Shown here one piece after another: positions 35,501 through 48,227 of a stretch of DNA of 64,000 nucleotides. Origin of the DNA: [Phialemoniopsis] sp. UDSM-2020. Taxonomy: Eukaryota; Ascomycota; Sordariomycetes; Thyridiales; Thyridiaceae. The stretch's first letter is position 1. Each line of letters opens with the position of its first letter. Both the position numbers and the translations under genes were made by a program. The notes beneath the pieces were generated by a model. The model was not told where the DNA came from. It worked only from the letters and a program-made list of their open reading frames with translations, and searched no databases. Location: the NCBI GenBank assembly GCA_018873225.1, contig JAEILZ010000002.1:4836001-4900000 (forward strand). Direction: 5' to 3'.

Positions 35501-38500
35501 TCGAGGCCATTGTTCTGCGCAATTCGATGGCGCCTTCTCAAGAAACCCGGAAAGACCCTCGTCGAAAAAACCCTGGCAGTAGGACCAAGAAAAAGAAACG
35601 CGAGTGTCTCTGCAAGACTCGCCGGATGTAACCCAGGGTGTCAGGCTGCAAGGCGAACACGCAGAACAAGTGGATGGACACTGGGCCACGTTGAGGAGCC
35701 AGCCGAGAATTCGCGGTTCTACAAGTAAGATTCATTCGCAACCCTTCATCCCAGATGCCCGCTGTAAGTAAGACCCGACTCCAACTTGAGCCTGCCTGGG
35801 CTGTGAGATTGTTTCGTTGGTAAGGGGCTGGCTGGCAGCAACCTCTATTCCCAAATGTAAACATATGACTTCATAGCATTCTGGTCGCAGGAGACAATGG
35901 ACCGTGCAAAACCTGCTCGATACCCTCTATTCGGCTGCAGAGCATCACAGACCTACGATGTCGACGTACAACGCACAATGGCGAGCTCAGCTTTCCGGCA
36001 AAGTGCTCTTTGATGGCGGTCCGTGTGCTCCGACGTTTGCTCCGCCATGACCCTCGAATCAGGGACTCGCTAATTGACTGACTCCCTTCAGCGCATTGGC
36101 CCCGGCTTCCAGTTCTCTGGGCGTGCGTCTTATCAGACCGTCCACCAGTGCCGTCCAGGCAATGATCGACATGGTGGGCTGGGCTGAACCTGCCTCAAGA
36201 CTGGCGCCATGGAGCAGCTGCCCTTAGGCTTGATTAAAGCTTCTTGCTATCAAGGTTTCCTCTCAAACTCTCGTTTGGCGATATTGTACACTTAGGTAGT
36301 CTGCCAGAACTCTACAGGGTAGCCCCTGCTCCAAGGCTGCCTCTGGTGATCTCAGCGTGACTGCCTGACACCTGCGAGTGTCCAGCTGGCGGCCAAAGTG
36401 GCGCCTCGACCTCCACGTCTTTCACGATAGCAGAAGCAGTTCTAGCTGTCAGGTCTCTTAGCTTTCGTGGGGGCGGGCGGCCCAATTTGCACCAGGGAGT
36501 ACCCATGCTATCGCCCCCATGATCTCAACGGTCCAGAGCACCTAGCTTGTTGGGAACCAGAGCTCTTCTTGTTGCAGAAGAAGCTGTCCTTTGTGACCGT
36601 TCTTGGTCTGCTGCCGGTTTCCTCATGTTTTAATGACACTAAGTGCCGAAATCTGATGCCACAGACATTTTGTTGCCGATCCTTGACAAATCCCTGACAA
36701 GGACCAAGCTGGCGGCACCATGGATTTGCATTCGGGCCCGGAGCTCTGGGCGATGCGTGTTTCTGAAGATCATGTATGTAACCATGTAAACAACCCTGTC
36801 GTGACAGGCCCCACGGAGGAGATCCACCCAACCAGGCATGTGTCGAAAGGAAGCGCTGCTCGTTAACCCCATTCTACAAGCTGAAAGAATGATACGCTCC
36901 TGGGTTGCGAACGTGCCCCCAGCATGATCAAGGCTGCAAAGATAAGAATTTGAAAACATTGACCGAGAGACGCCGGTATTATGACGACGGCGGCGCCTGT
37001 GGCCGCTCGAATAGGCATACTGTCATCAACTGGAAAGGGTGCAGCAGAGGGACTCCATGCCTATCCACATCAAGGCAGCTGAAGCTGGGGTTTAGGACGC
37101 CCGAGTCACACGTAGGTGACCCAAGAGGCAGGTTTGACAGGGGCCTATCCCTGTTCTCCTCCACCTTTGGGCTGAGACGTCTTTAACTACCGTTGCACTG
37201 GCCGGTAGCTGAGGCGCGTTTCTCAGCACAGTTCTTGAGGCGAATCGCCCACCGTTTTCTCCAGGGGATGGGATTTCCAAAACAGCCATTCCAATTTCGA
37301 TGTAGCAGAGCCTCGCTTGGCTTGGTCCTCGGCCAAATACCTCCTCAACCCCCTTGCAGAGAATGTTGAACCAACCTCTAGATGCCACAGAAAAGCGCCG
37401 CAAAGCAACAAGGGCAAGGATCGTGACAGCTTCTCAAGAGATCATCGCCGATTGATAACCTTGTAGTAATCAAAGATGTGGGCAACTATCCTGGAAACCA
37501 CTGGGCCCCTGAGGATTTGACCCTTCATGACTGGCACTGACCGCCTTCGGACTATCCCCAAATTTTGCTTCCACCAGTGGAGAGCAACATCACCGCTCTG
37601 TCTCTTGATCCTGAAGTAGTAATCGACGTTGCTGATCTCCTTCCTGAGCTTTCAACACATTCGCTTATCCTCTTTGAGACTGGAGAAGCAGCACGTCTGT
37701 GTTGTCGTTGTCTGAGGAATGAACATGTAAACGTCCCAGACAGCCATGCTGCAAGCCTCTGCCGATCAAAGCCATTGCAGACTCTCAGATCATCTCGCTA
37801 AACCCTTCAGCACGTTGACTTGAGATATGCTAGGCGATCTTTTTGCCGCCCAAGATCAATCTCAGAGACGCCAGGGCAGGTATCCTCCTCCCGGTTCCCA
37901 GATTGGTAAACGACACGGCAAACTCCATGGTCCTGGCATATCACCATGTGAACTGCAGAATGCGGTGGATTACAGGGCCAGATAATTATTGATTTGAGAA
38001 TAAAGTACGTAAGAGCAGTTTCTACATGATCAGGCAAAGCCCTCGTGGGGAAATGAATTTTCCATGGGTAGGGAACACGCGTTCCAAGACGCGGCGCCTT
38101 TCAAAGTCTGCTATAGGAAGTTATGGATTGTTCACCGCTCTAGAAAGCACCAACCGGCAGCAAAATTGGGCTCACAGCGGCACGGATCAAGCTCCGGTTG
38201 TTTATTTCGTTCCGTGTCTTGCCGTCTCGTAGCTTGGTAGCTTCAGTTCGCCCCGTCCTTGCTGAGGGGGAAAAAGCTAAAGGACATCATGTCGAGCACA
38301 CGACGATACTTTAAATCTAAATTTGGAGTTGAAAAATCTCCGTTAATAATTGAGGTCCACATGTAGCCTGTTGGAGACCTGGTTTCATCACAGCTTTCGG
38401 CTTAGGCGCCAAGTCCTACACTGTGAGTGCGTGATACCCCCGGGGCTCAGGGGTAGGTCGTGTATCAGACTACTAAGATATTGTCACGGCGAGGATGTTG

Positions 38501-41500
38501 AGATCATTATGTATCATCTAATTAAAGAAAGTTGCGTATTGAATTATTTGTCTTCCTTGATTTTGCAAGTGCAGTCTTTCTTGCTAGGTCTGAGGCCCAG
38601 CTCGGCCGTCAGTGAGATGACGAAGGTTTCCCTTCTCTACAATCATCACTGCATCTCCGGAGTAATTTGTGCTCCATGTGTTCATATCCGGTTTCTGCTC
38701 GCCGGGACAGTGTGCGCTTACATTGATGTTTGTCATCCGGACACCGACATACTCTTAGGCCTGTGGAGTGTCCGTTCCCCTGAAGAGTCGCCTCGGAAGA
38801 ACCGACACCGTGATCACGGCTATTTACAGAGTTGTGACGTGGAAGAGTCAATATGAAGGAAAAGACAAGGAGAATGGGAACCAAGTTCTACTCTGATTGT
38901 GAGCTCTGACCTGTCGGCCTCGATCAGGTGATCCCCGAACTCTCGACAAGATACGGGCTATCTCAAACAACACCGAACTGACCAGCTGAGCATCTAGATC
39001 AAAACAAGGACATTCAAAGATATGCTGTGAGCTTAGCAATCAATGTAATAGAGCTTGTCCACACCCTTGGTGCCAAAAAGCGGCTTCGTCGGAAAAAGAG
39101 GTTCGCTGCCAGCCACAAGCTGGGAGCACCCGTTGTAAGCATTGCCACAACAGAATTGGCTAAAGACATCAGCAGGAGGACAACTACCAAGTGGGGATGG
39201 TATTTTTCATTTTTCTTGATCATGCAGCAGAGCTGTCCTGCATCTCGAGATCGGTACGGGCGGGATGAAGAGTAGCCAGCATTATTGGCTGAAGGACATC
39301 GTGCATTGCGAGGTCACTCTCGAGCCAAGCACGATTTTCAAACGCTGACCGATGTGTGGTTTACTTGCTTAGGAAGAATCACCGTGGAGGGGGCGTCTGG
39401 TTAGGGGGTCTGGGTCGATCAAAACAACTCCCCTGGTGGTTGATCTACAGCCATGGTCTCGAACGCCGTTTCTTCAGGAGCGGGAGGAAATGCCCGTTCC
39501 TGCTGCGACTAGTAACGAGTATGTACCTGGTGATGGAGGGTGAATGTACCTCACTACGCCCTGGGAAGTTGCACAAAACCGACACGAGCACAGGGCACGC
39601 GAACGAGAGGCTGCGGAGCACCATCCGGCCGGTCCAACCGAGCCGAATTGCTGAGAGCTGGGATAAGACATCTAATTAGTATTCTCAACAGGCCGGATAT
39701 GCTCTTCAAGCATCCGGGGCAAGAGGGCGTCTCGAAATCATCGACGTCAACGACTGCTTACGAGGCGGCACAAGTGTCGGTGAAGACAATACTTTCCATC
39801 CGCACCACGAGCACCATGAGTGGGGGATCTCCTTTCAATAGCGCTTGTGCGGAGGCACCGAGGCTAGACGTGCCGCAGGCAGAAAGGCTGAAGAGTGACG
39901 ATAGGTCGAAGAGGTTGAAGGCGCGGATGCTGCCGGAAGGCAACGATGGGAGCTAATGCGAGACATCTCGTCCACTCGCATCACATATCGCCCAGGTCCC
40001 CTGCTTCGGAAGGCTCGGTAGGCTGGCCGATCAAGGCCCGTTAGTGAGACAACTGTTGCCGATGTCACACAGACCTTAAAAGTTTCCGGTCTGGCGGTGT
40101 CGTGAACCTCGATTGTTTATCGACTCTTCTTCCTTCTTCTCGTTCGGGATCTTGCTATTCCCATCCACCTTCAGATGGGATGCCACGCGTTGAAAGCGCA
40201 TGTGAGTCCCATAAATGCGTCCCGAGTGTACGGCTCATAGATATGTCGGTCAAATTACGAATTGGCCGATTCTACATGTGTACTGTTCGTGTCTCGGAAG
40301 AGGTATAGGTCAACCCCTTTGTGCGGAGTGCATCAAAAGACCTTCTGACCACATGAACAGACCATGTGTACAATCATATGCTCGCACTTCAAGTTTTGCA
40401 AAGTGAACCCTTCTCTCAGCGGGCACTAACCACTCGCTCACATTTGACTGCTGACCTTGCCGCCCGTCCCGCGTGGACCCCTTTTTTTCCACTGAGGCAC
40501 ACTCACGGCAAGCTCCCGCCAGACAGACGAGGGCACCTGAGAGACACATGTAAGACATGAGCCGTCGATCTTGAGAAGACGCTGTCGACGAGTGACATCC
40601 AATACGAGGTGACTTTGCCTAGCGTAGCCAAGCCTTCCGCGAGCCGTTCCGTGTGCGCCGCCAGTTCACGCGCGGCGGCTTTCAAAAGCTGTGCAAGCCA
40701 AAGACCCGAGGCTTTGGCATCATGTTCCCGTCATCGCCGACCTGTTTCTGATTCTCAAAAACACTTACATATGTGCATTCGTGAAGTATTTGCTTTTTTT
40801 CCAGATTACATATACGAGGGACAGTCGCACCATCGCCGCCGATCACAAGCAAGATTGCCGACGGCGAGATCTTGACAAGCTGTATCTTGAACGAGAGACT
40901 GGAGGTTATTGTCAATGTATTGGACAGAGTCTTGTGGTCATGGACCTTTGCCGCCGCCCATATGACGGGACCGTCCACCATGTGAGACATGGAAATTCCC
41001 GCCTGAGACACCAAGGAAGCAACCCTCTGGCCTCCCGGCTACCAAAGTGTTGGGTGAGACAAGACGCGCAGGCAGATTCCGCGAAGCGGGATGAGATCTC
41101 AACCAGAACAACATTTGTCATCAAAGTGATAGATGTCAAAGTGCCTTCCTTGTGCTTCGGGGACAGCGTATCGACTTGAATAGAACGGGTCAGCAACTGA
41201 AGTGAGAGGAGAGCAGTCGACCGGAAGGATATTTTCGGTCATGTTTCCAACCAGCATGTGTACGCGAATGGTGGTAGTAAGAATTAAATTTCCATAGGGT
41301 TCGCATGTTTCTTTAGACAGCAAGAGAGAATCGAGTGAAGATAATACAGTGTGATAGATACCTAACAATCTGAGAGACAGTAATCTATGAGTGAAAAACA
41401 ATCGCTAGAAAGCCCCAATGCGTTGACCTCGCGCCGACCACGTTTCCCAATCCTTGTGTTCCGAAGACGAGCTCCCGAAAAACAGAACAGAGTGAGCTCA

Positions 41501-41590
41501 AGGCTCAGACTATGCTAAAGATGTATTACAAAAGAGAATGCTGATCATGATGGACAATTTGAGTGCCCCTGGTATCAATCCATCTTGCTC
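32572..41590. other. 9-kb spacer between the AflR-type regulator and the PKS
   Basis: Contains the regulator's promoter at its left end and the PKS 3' UTR at its right end. Otherwise only short ORFs without recognisable features. A 12-bp perfect palindrome (CTACCTAGGTAG) lies at 34838-34849. I see no RNA gene, transposon ends or long repeats. Confidence 0.5.
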
Positions 41591-44500
41591 CTAAAGTACC
41601 GCCTCGCGGATGAAAGCTCCCAGTTGTTTCGCCTGTGCACGTAGAGTCAGCTTTTGCAAAGAAGGAGAGGGTGAATCAAAGGGGTAAACACATACCATAT
41701 CGCCATGCATCATCGAAAAGTGGTTGCCAGGCATGTGCCTGAGCTTCATCTTGCTGACATCAAGATACTCATCCCACCTGTTGGGCCCAAAGTCTGTCCT
41801 GTTGTCAAGCAGGAACAGAGCGTGACCCGTTGGGTAAGGCTCAGGACGAGGATCAGTCGGCAGCTTGCAGACGCCGTCCTCACACCAGATAGCCATGACA
41901 TTGGGACATTTGTCCTTGGGGATGGGCTCCGCGGTGTAGTTGGACAGCGCGGTCACTGAAGCCGCAAAATGTGGTAGCAGCCACGAGGGAATCTTGCTAT
42001 CATCACCATCGCCAAGAAGGCCGATCGATGCAAACCAAGCATGGAGGCCCTTGGGAAGTGGCTCGATAGTGATGGGGCAAGGGGCGTCAATGAAGATGAT
42101 ATGATCGACCTTGTCGCCTGCCTTGACGAGTTGGTTGACGATCTCGTAGGCAATAACGCCGCCGGCAGACCAGCCAGCCAGGCTATAAGGGCCTGTGGGC
42201 TGGCGACGCTTCATCTCCTCGATGAACTTGGAGGCCATGCCATAGACACCGCAGTGGTACTCCTCGGGTGTCTTCATGAAGGGCGAGAAGAGGCCCCAGA
42301 CCGCCCAGGCATCTCCAATCTCAGAGATCTCCTTGTAGGAAGTAGCGCAACCACTGCCATCTGGAATCATGAACAGTTGCTTGGTGGCAGTGCGGATGCT
42401 CCCCTGAAGCAAGACAGATGAGGCCTTTCTATGAGGGTAGTCATCCGCGATGTTCTTGGGGGGTGGGCTCTTGATGATGACAGTGTCCGCAGGCTCCAGC
42501 TTGATTCGGGGCTGCGACTTGGTCCGCTTTGGAGCAGATGGTTGCTTGGGTGCATCGCTGATGCCAAGCGTCCGCTCGATGTCTTTGAGAGTAGGGTTTG
42601 ACACAAAGAGATCGGCAGGGATCGTGAGTCCAGTCCTCTCTCGGAGGGTACCGAGGATCTGAAGGCTCATCAAAGAGTCAACACCTAGGTTTGCCAGGTC
42701 TGGGGCAGCCACAATCTCGTCAACGTCCATCTTCATCTCATCAGCGATTGTGTTTCGCACAATCTCCTGAAGCGAAGACGAGTCGCCGTTAACACTGCCA
42801 TCACCCTTGAGAGAGAATGTTTCGCTCTCGTCAAGAGGGGTGGTCACGTTCGAATCAGACTCCAGAATCTGAGAGCCTTCAGAGTCTGAGCTCGAATCCT
42901 CAGAGAGATTCTCCTTGGGAAGAGAGGACTCAAAGCGCGCGAGATAACCCCTGAAAGCCCCAATAGTCGGATAGTCGACGAAGGCATTGGAATCAAGGTC
43001 GAGCTCAAGCTCCTCACGTAGTCGGCCGCTGACGGTCAAGGACATGAGAGAGTCGACACCCAAATCAGTGAAGGCAATGTTATCGGCGAGCTCATCGTGA
43101 GTGACGCCTACTTCCCGGGCAAGGATGTCAAACACTTGAGATACAATCGAGGTCAACTTCTGATTGACCTTGGCCAAGCTGCTCTTGGTCATCGCCTTGG
43201 ACTTGGCGGGTGTAGCCTTCGCCGGCGCAGGGGCGGCAGCCTTCTTCGTAGCCGAAGGAGGTGCCGCAGGCACAGGAGCACCGCGAGGAGGCAAGACGAG
43301 GTTCAGAACCTTGCGTGGAATATTCTTGAATCGAACATCCCCACAGACACCAATGACGCGCTCACCATCGAAGACGTAGGCGTCACCGGCGTACATACCG
43401 GTGTCTCTGACCGGCTGCATGCGGATATAGCTGCGGTATGCCTTGTTGGGATCAGGCTTCTCCACGAACTTCATGGATCCCCAGCCGTGAGAGATGAAGA
43501 CTTGTTCCCTCGAATCGACACCGTCAGTTGCGTTGACGATGAAGCCCGAGATGTGGCACATGCTATCAATCCAGTATGGATTGAAGAAGAAGTTGCCGTC
43601 CTTCTCGGTAGTCTGGAAGGACACCTTGGCAGTGGCTTCGCAAGTCTTGCTGTCAAGAACAACTTCTTCCATGCCACGGTAGCGAGGAGCATAGTCAACA
43701 AGAGCGGTGAAGAGCTTGTAGGCAAGTCCTCGGCCAATCTTTGATGTCGTGCCTTTCTGCTCACCTTCGATCAAGGTATCGATGCGAGACTTGATCAAGT
43801 AAGCAACACGGTTGAACTCACTGCTCCAGTCTTCCATGTCGCCATAGAAGACCTTGCAAGTGCAGTGATCGGTGCGCCTGGCGGCTTCCCCTGTGTGGAA
43901 GACGAGATCCGCATACCCAAGGGCAGCGTTGGCAGTGACACTCAGTCGCAGAATATGGCTCTTGGCCTTGTCATCAAAGATAAGCGTCTTGGGAACCTCC
44001 ACGTTGGCAACGTTGGTACCAATCTTCTCAGTCTTGGGACGGAGAAGTCGGTAGGCATAGTCCGCCACGGTCATGGCCATATCCGCGTAGAGAGTAGATG
44101 GACATAGCGGCGCCCCGTTGACCAGGTGGCCTTCGAGGACACGGCGGAGATCTTCGCGAGCGAGATCAGACTCAATCTCCACGACCGCCACATCACCTTC
44201 AACCTTCTCATGTGTGACCTTGTGGATACTGGTTGTCGACAGCTTAGGCTTAGGGGCTTCCGTGATAGCGGGAAGGGCCTGAGCGCCGCGGTTCTTGGTC
44301 AGACACCAGTCACCGGTGTACTGCAGCCAGTAGTTCTTCTCGTCGAACGAGTAGCTTGGGAGGTCTAGAAGACGAACAGACGTTGCAAAGTCTTGATGGA
44401 ATTCATTCCAGTCAATGTTCAGACCCGCCGTGTGGAGGGTACAAAGACTGTTGCTGAGAGTCTTGTAGGCTGGTTCATTGCGTCGCAGTGTGGGCACAGC

Positions 44501-47500
44501 AACGGTCGCGGCACCGAACGACGCCTTCACCATGTTGGCGTTGACTGGGTGGGGTCCGATCTCGAGCCAGACGGTCTTCTCGTCAATGAGGCGAGACTCT
44601 TGGGCCGAGGTCAGTCCTCCCAAGAAGTTGACCGCTTCACGGGCATGGTTGCGCAGGTATGCTGGGTTGACGGACTCGCTGCCGAGCAACTTGCCCAAGA
44701 ACGGGGAGATGACCGGCACTTCGGCGGGAAGGAAACGCACAGCGCTAGCCACACGTTCAAAGTCGTCAAGGATGGGCTCCACCTGAGCCGAGTGGAAGGC
44801 AAAGGGGACAGGGAGAGTCGTGCATTTGAAACCCGCACTGCTCAGCAGCTCCTTGACCTCTGTCATCTGAGCAGTCTCACCGCTGAGGACAGTTTCGCGT
44901 GCACCGTTGATGCAAGCAACATTGACAACATGTGAGCCAAGAGCTTCATTGACGGACTCGAGCGAGCCCGAGACAGCAAGCATGGCGTGAGTACCTGCAG
45001 TACACTTCTCGACTAGCAGCTGTGCGCGAGCGCCTACCAAAAAGATAGTATCGCTCACGGACAAGACACCAGCCACATTGAGTGCAGCATACTCTCCAAG
45101 GCTATGGCCCAGGACTGCGGCTGGCTTGATGCCCCAAGAGGCCCAGAGTTTTGCTAGGGCCATTTGGAAGCATGCTAGGCCGAGCTGGACAACGACAGGA
45201 GACAGTTTCTGGATATCCGTCTCGCTTCCATCGATGAGAGGCATGAATGATGGGAAGCGGTGGATCTGGGCGATCTGATCATACTCGTCGATGCTCTCGC
45301 GGAAGACAGAGCAGTGATTGTAGAATTCCTTGCCGAGGCCGGCATAGGCAGTCCCTTGACCAGTGAACAGGAAGACAACCTTAGGCTGCTCAGGTAGGAC
45401 AGGCACAAAGTTCTCCTTAAGGCGGGTCTGGATCATCTGCTGTGCTTCAGATGTGGTGGTAGCAGCCACATTCATCCGCCAGTAATGCTGGATGCGACGA
45501 GCTGTTGTAGTGTAAGCCACATGCGACAGCGGGGTGTCTGGATTCTTCTCCAGAAATCCGACAAGCCGTTCTGCGTTCCTGATCATGGCGGCTTTGGATT
45601 TGCCGGTGAGTGTGATGACCTGAGTGCCGCGCGGGTCGGCAATAGGAGCCGGACCCTTTGGCGCGTCCTCGATCAGTAGACCAGTGTTGCCACCTGCGGC
45701 GCTGAAGTTGTTGATGAAGACACGGCGAGGCTTGCCGTCACTTCGCTTGAAAGGAGTCATGTGGAATGCAATGTTGACATTTCTGTCAGAGAGATCCTTG
45801 GGGAAGCCCTTGTTGATCTCGTTCTTGATGCCCACATGTGGTGGGATCGCATTCTTCTGAAGCATGAGAAGCACCTTGATGAGAGCAGTCACGCCCGATG
45901 CAGCTTCACCGTGGCCGACATTTGCTTTAACTGCGCCTAGGTAAAGCGGTCGATCTCTTGGACGCTTCCTTTCGGCGGGTGCAAAGACATCGGTCACGGA
46001 GACCATTTCGGTGCCATCTCCGGCCTGAGTACCGGTTCCGTGCATCTCCACGTAGTCAACGTCATGTGGATCCACACCAGCCTCATCAAGAATAGCTGAT
46101 GAGAGAATAGACTGCGTCGGACCGTGTGGATGAGTGATGGAGATGGCATCGGCAGAGTGGTTAGTTGCCGTGCCAAGAATGACGGCGAGCACATTGTCCT
46201 TGTCAGCGACCGCGTCCTCGTAACGCTTGACGATGACAGACGCGCAACCATCACCTCGACAATAGCCATCAGCACCATCGTCAAAGGTGGCGCAAGGTCC
46301 CTTCTTGGAAAGGAATTGTCCACGACTCAATCCCGAGAAGATGTCCGAGTTGGTCATGCAGGAGAGACCGCCGACAATGGCAGTGTCACAATCCCTTACC
46401 CACAGGGCAGAGCAAGCCACATTCATGGCTGCAGCACTGGAAGAGCAAGCAGTGTCAATGTTGAGACTGGGCCCGCTGAAGCCGAGATGGTAGTTAATAC
46501 GACCTGGACCGAAGGCACGAACACCTCCAGTAATGAAGTAGGTGTCCACCTCCTGTGCGGCGTTGATCTCGCGCCAGTCGTCAGATGTCTGGCCGTAGAA
46601 CGTGCCGATACGATCTAGACGCGTGGAAGGCGTTCGGTTTGGCACGTAGCCTGACATCTCCAAGGCTTCGTACGCAGTTGTCAATGCCATCCTCTGCATG
46701 GGGTCTGTCTGGAAGGCCTCGCGGGGTGACATGTTGAAGAAGCGAGGATCAAAAAGTCCGGGATTCTCGATCCAGCACCCGAAAGGAGTATGACTGGTGT
46801 TGATGGCTTTTCCTGTGGGATCGACGTGCGTTGCAACTGGGAAGCGATCGGCTGGCACCGTTCGATGCACATCAAGGCCGCTTGCTAGTAGTTCCCAGAG
46901 CTTCTCGTGGCTAGCGGCGTCAGGGAAACGTCCCGCCATGCCGACAATGGCGAGCTTGCATTTGCCTCTAGATCCATGATTTCCAATGGAAGAAGCAATG
47001 CTTTCTGGTGCGATTCCAGGGTGTTGACGGTGCTCAATCTTGAGATGAGACTTGTCTTTGAGATGGCTGGCAAGGGTCAACGAGTTATGCGCAGGTCCAA
47101 AAGGAAGCACTATTGCGCTACCGCTGTTTGAAGAGGTGGCAAAGTCTAGGCAGGCGTTGATCACATTGTCGAATTGGAGTGGCTTTGTCAAAATCTCACT
47201 CGCAACCGTCCGGAAGAGGGACGCTGTATCCGCTGATTCCAGTCGTAGGCCGGAATTGCAAGAAAGAATGGTGGACCGAGGCTTGGTATTGGTGAAAGCG
47301 TCGATAAAGAGAGGGTCATCTAGACGCAGCATCTTGTCGATGTCTGTCGTTGAGTAGAGATGAGGAGCGTGATAAGGCCCATATACCGGTGTAGTTGAGC
47401 TCATTGCAAACTCTCCATTTGCGAACAGCGCCTTCAAGGTCGAAGGCGGGCCAGAAATACCGAGGTTATCCAGAGCAGATGCGCTGATGTAGGCCTGGCT

Positions 47501-48227
47501 GGCTTCTGGTATTCCCTAGTATCATGTTAGTTTCATATCATATCCTCCACAGGCAGCCAAAACTCACATTTGTACGATGGAAGTCAGAGAGAAGAGCCTG
47601 TGCTTCGTCCACAGAGATATTGTACGCAATGTAGGTCCAGCTCTCTGTACTATCTGATGACCGGTAGATCCTGTCGGCAAAGGTTCCAACATGGCGACCA
47701 GTTCGGAAGGCCATCAGTACAGCTGCAACGGCGACTGGAACGAGTGTTGACAAGGAAGGAGTGGATGCGACTGCGGCCGCTGCGAATTGACCAGTGCACA
47801 GTCCTGTGAGACATGTCCGCCCGTGGTTGATGACGTCTTCGAAGTGAGACTCGGCATAGCTGCATGGCTGATTAGCATGTTATCTTGCTAGGTGACCCGT
47901 GAGAGGGGAGGAGACATACTCAATGTAATGAGCGAGCTGGGTTATGCAGCATAGCGCGCTGCTAACACCTGGGTGCTTGGTGGTCTGGGCGTGATATCTC
48001 TCGTTCAGCTGCTGAAGGCATTGAAACTTTGGGAGTTTCTCTCGCTCTAACCGAGGCAGTCCCTCGATCTCTTTCCTCAAGTTCTCACTGGTCTGTGTGA
48101 GAAAGGCCTTGGCCAGGACACCTTGGGGTCCTCGCCTGTACAAGTCGGCGAGGAAGCCATGGGTATCGAGGGACTGATCCCCAAAGAGGAGGAATGCCAG
48201 CTGATCAGCCACGATGTTGTCGGCCAT
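41591..48227 (-). CDS. PKS1: non-reducing polyketide synthase for 1,3,6,8-tetrahydroxynaphthalene (melanin PKS)
   Basis: Type I iterative PKS that condenses malonyl units to a pentaketide and cyclises it to tetrahydroxynaphthalene, the first melanin intermediate. Four exons (48227-47920, 47859-47568, 47515-41696, 41632-41591) with introns of 60, 52 and 63 nt give 2153 residues, the Pks1 size class. Domains: SAT with GLCTG (C124) and His near 249-252; KS about 386-816 (C557, H692, H735); AT about 911-1226 (GHSLGEY, S1005); PT about 1296-1606 (H1330, D1517); a Lys/Ala/Pro linker; ACP1 (S1689); an acidic Ser-rich linker; ACP2 (S1814); thioesterase/Claisen cyclase (GWSAGG, S1983; GNHFSMM, H2132). 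All visible catalytic residues are intact. The start at 48227 gives the usual MADNIVADQLAFLLFGDQS opening. The last intron is stop-free and in frame. An aflatoxin-type or naphthopyrone product is less likely given the T4HN reductase nearby. Confidence 0.95.

Noticed and set aside
43097..43744. 215-codon + strand ORF inside the PKS
   Set aside because: Antisense shadow of the PT/ACP region.
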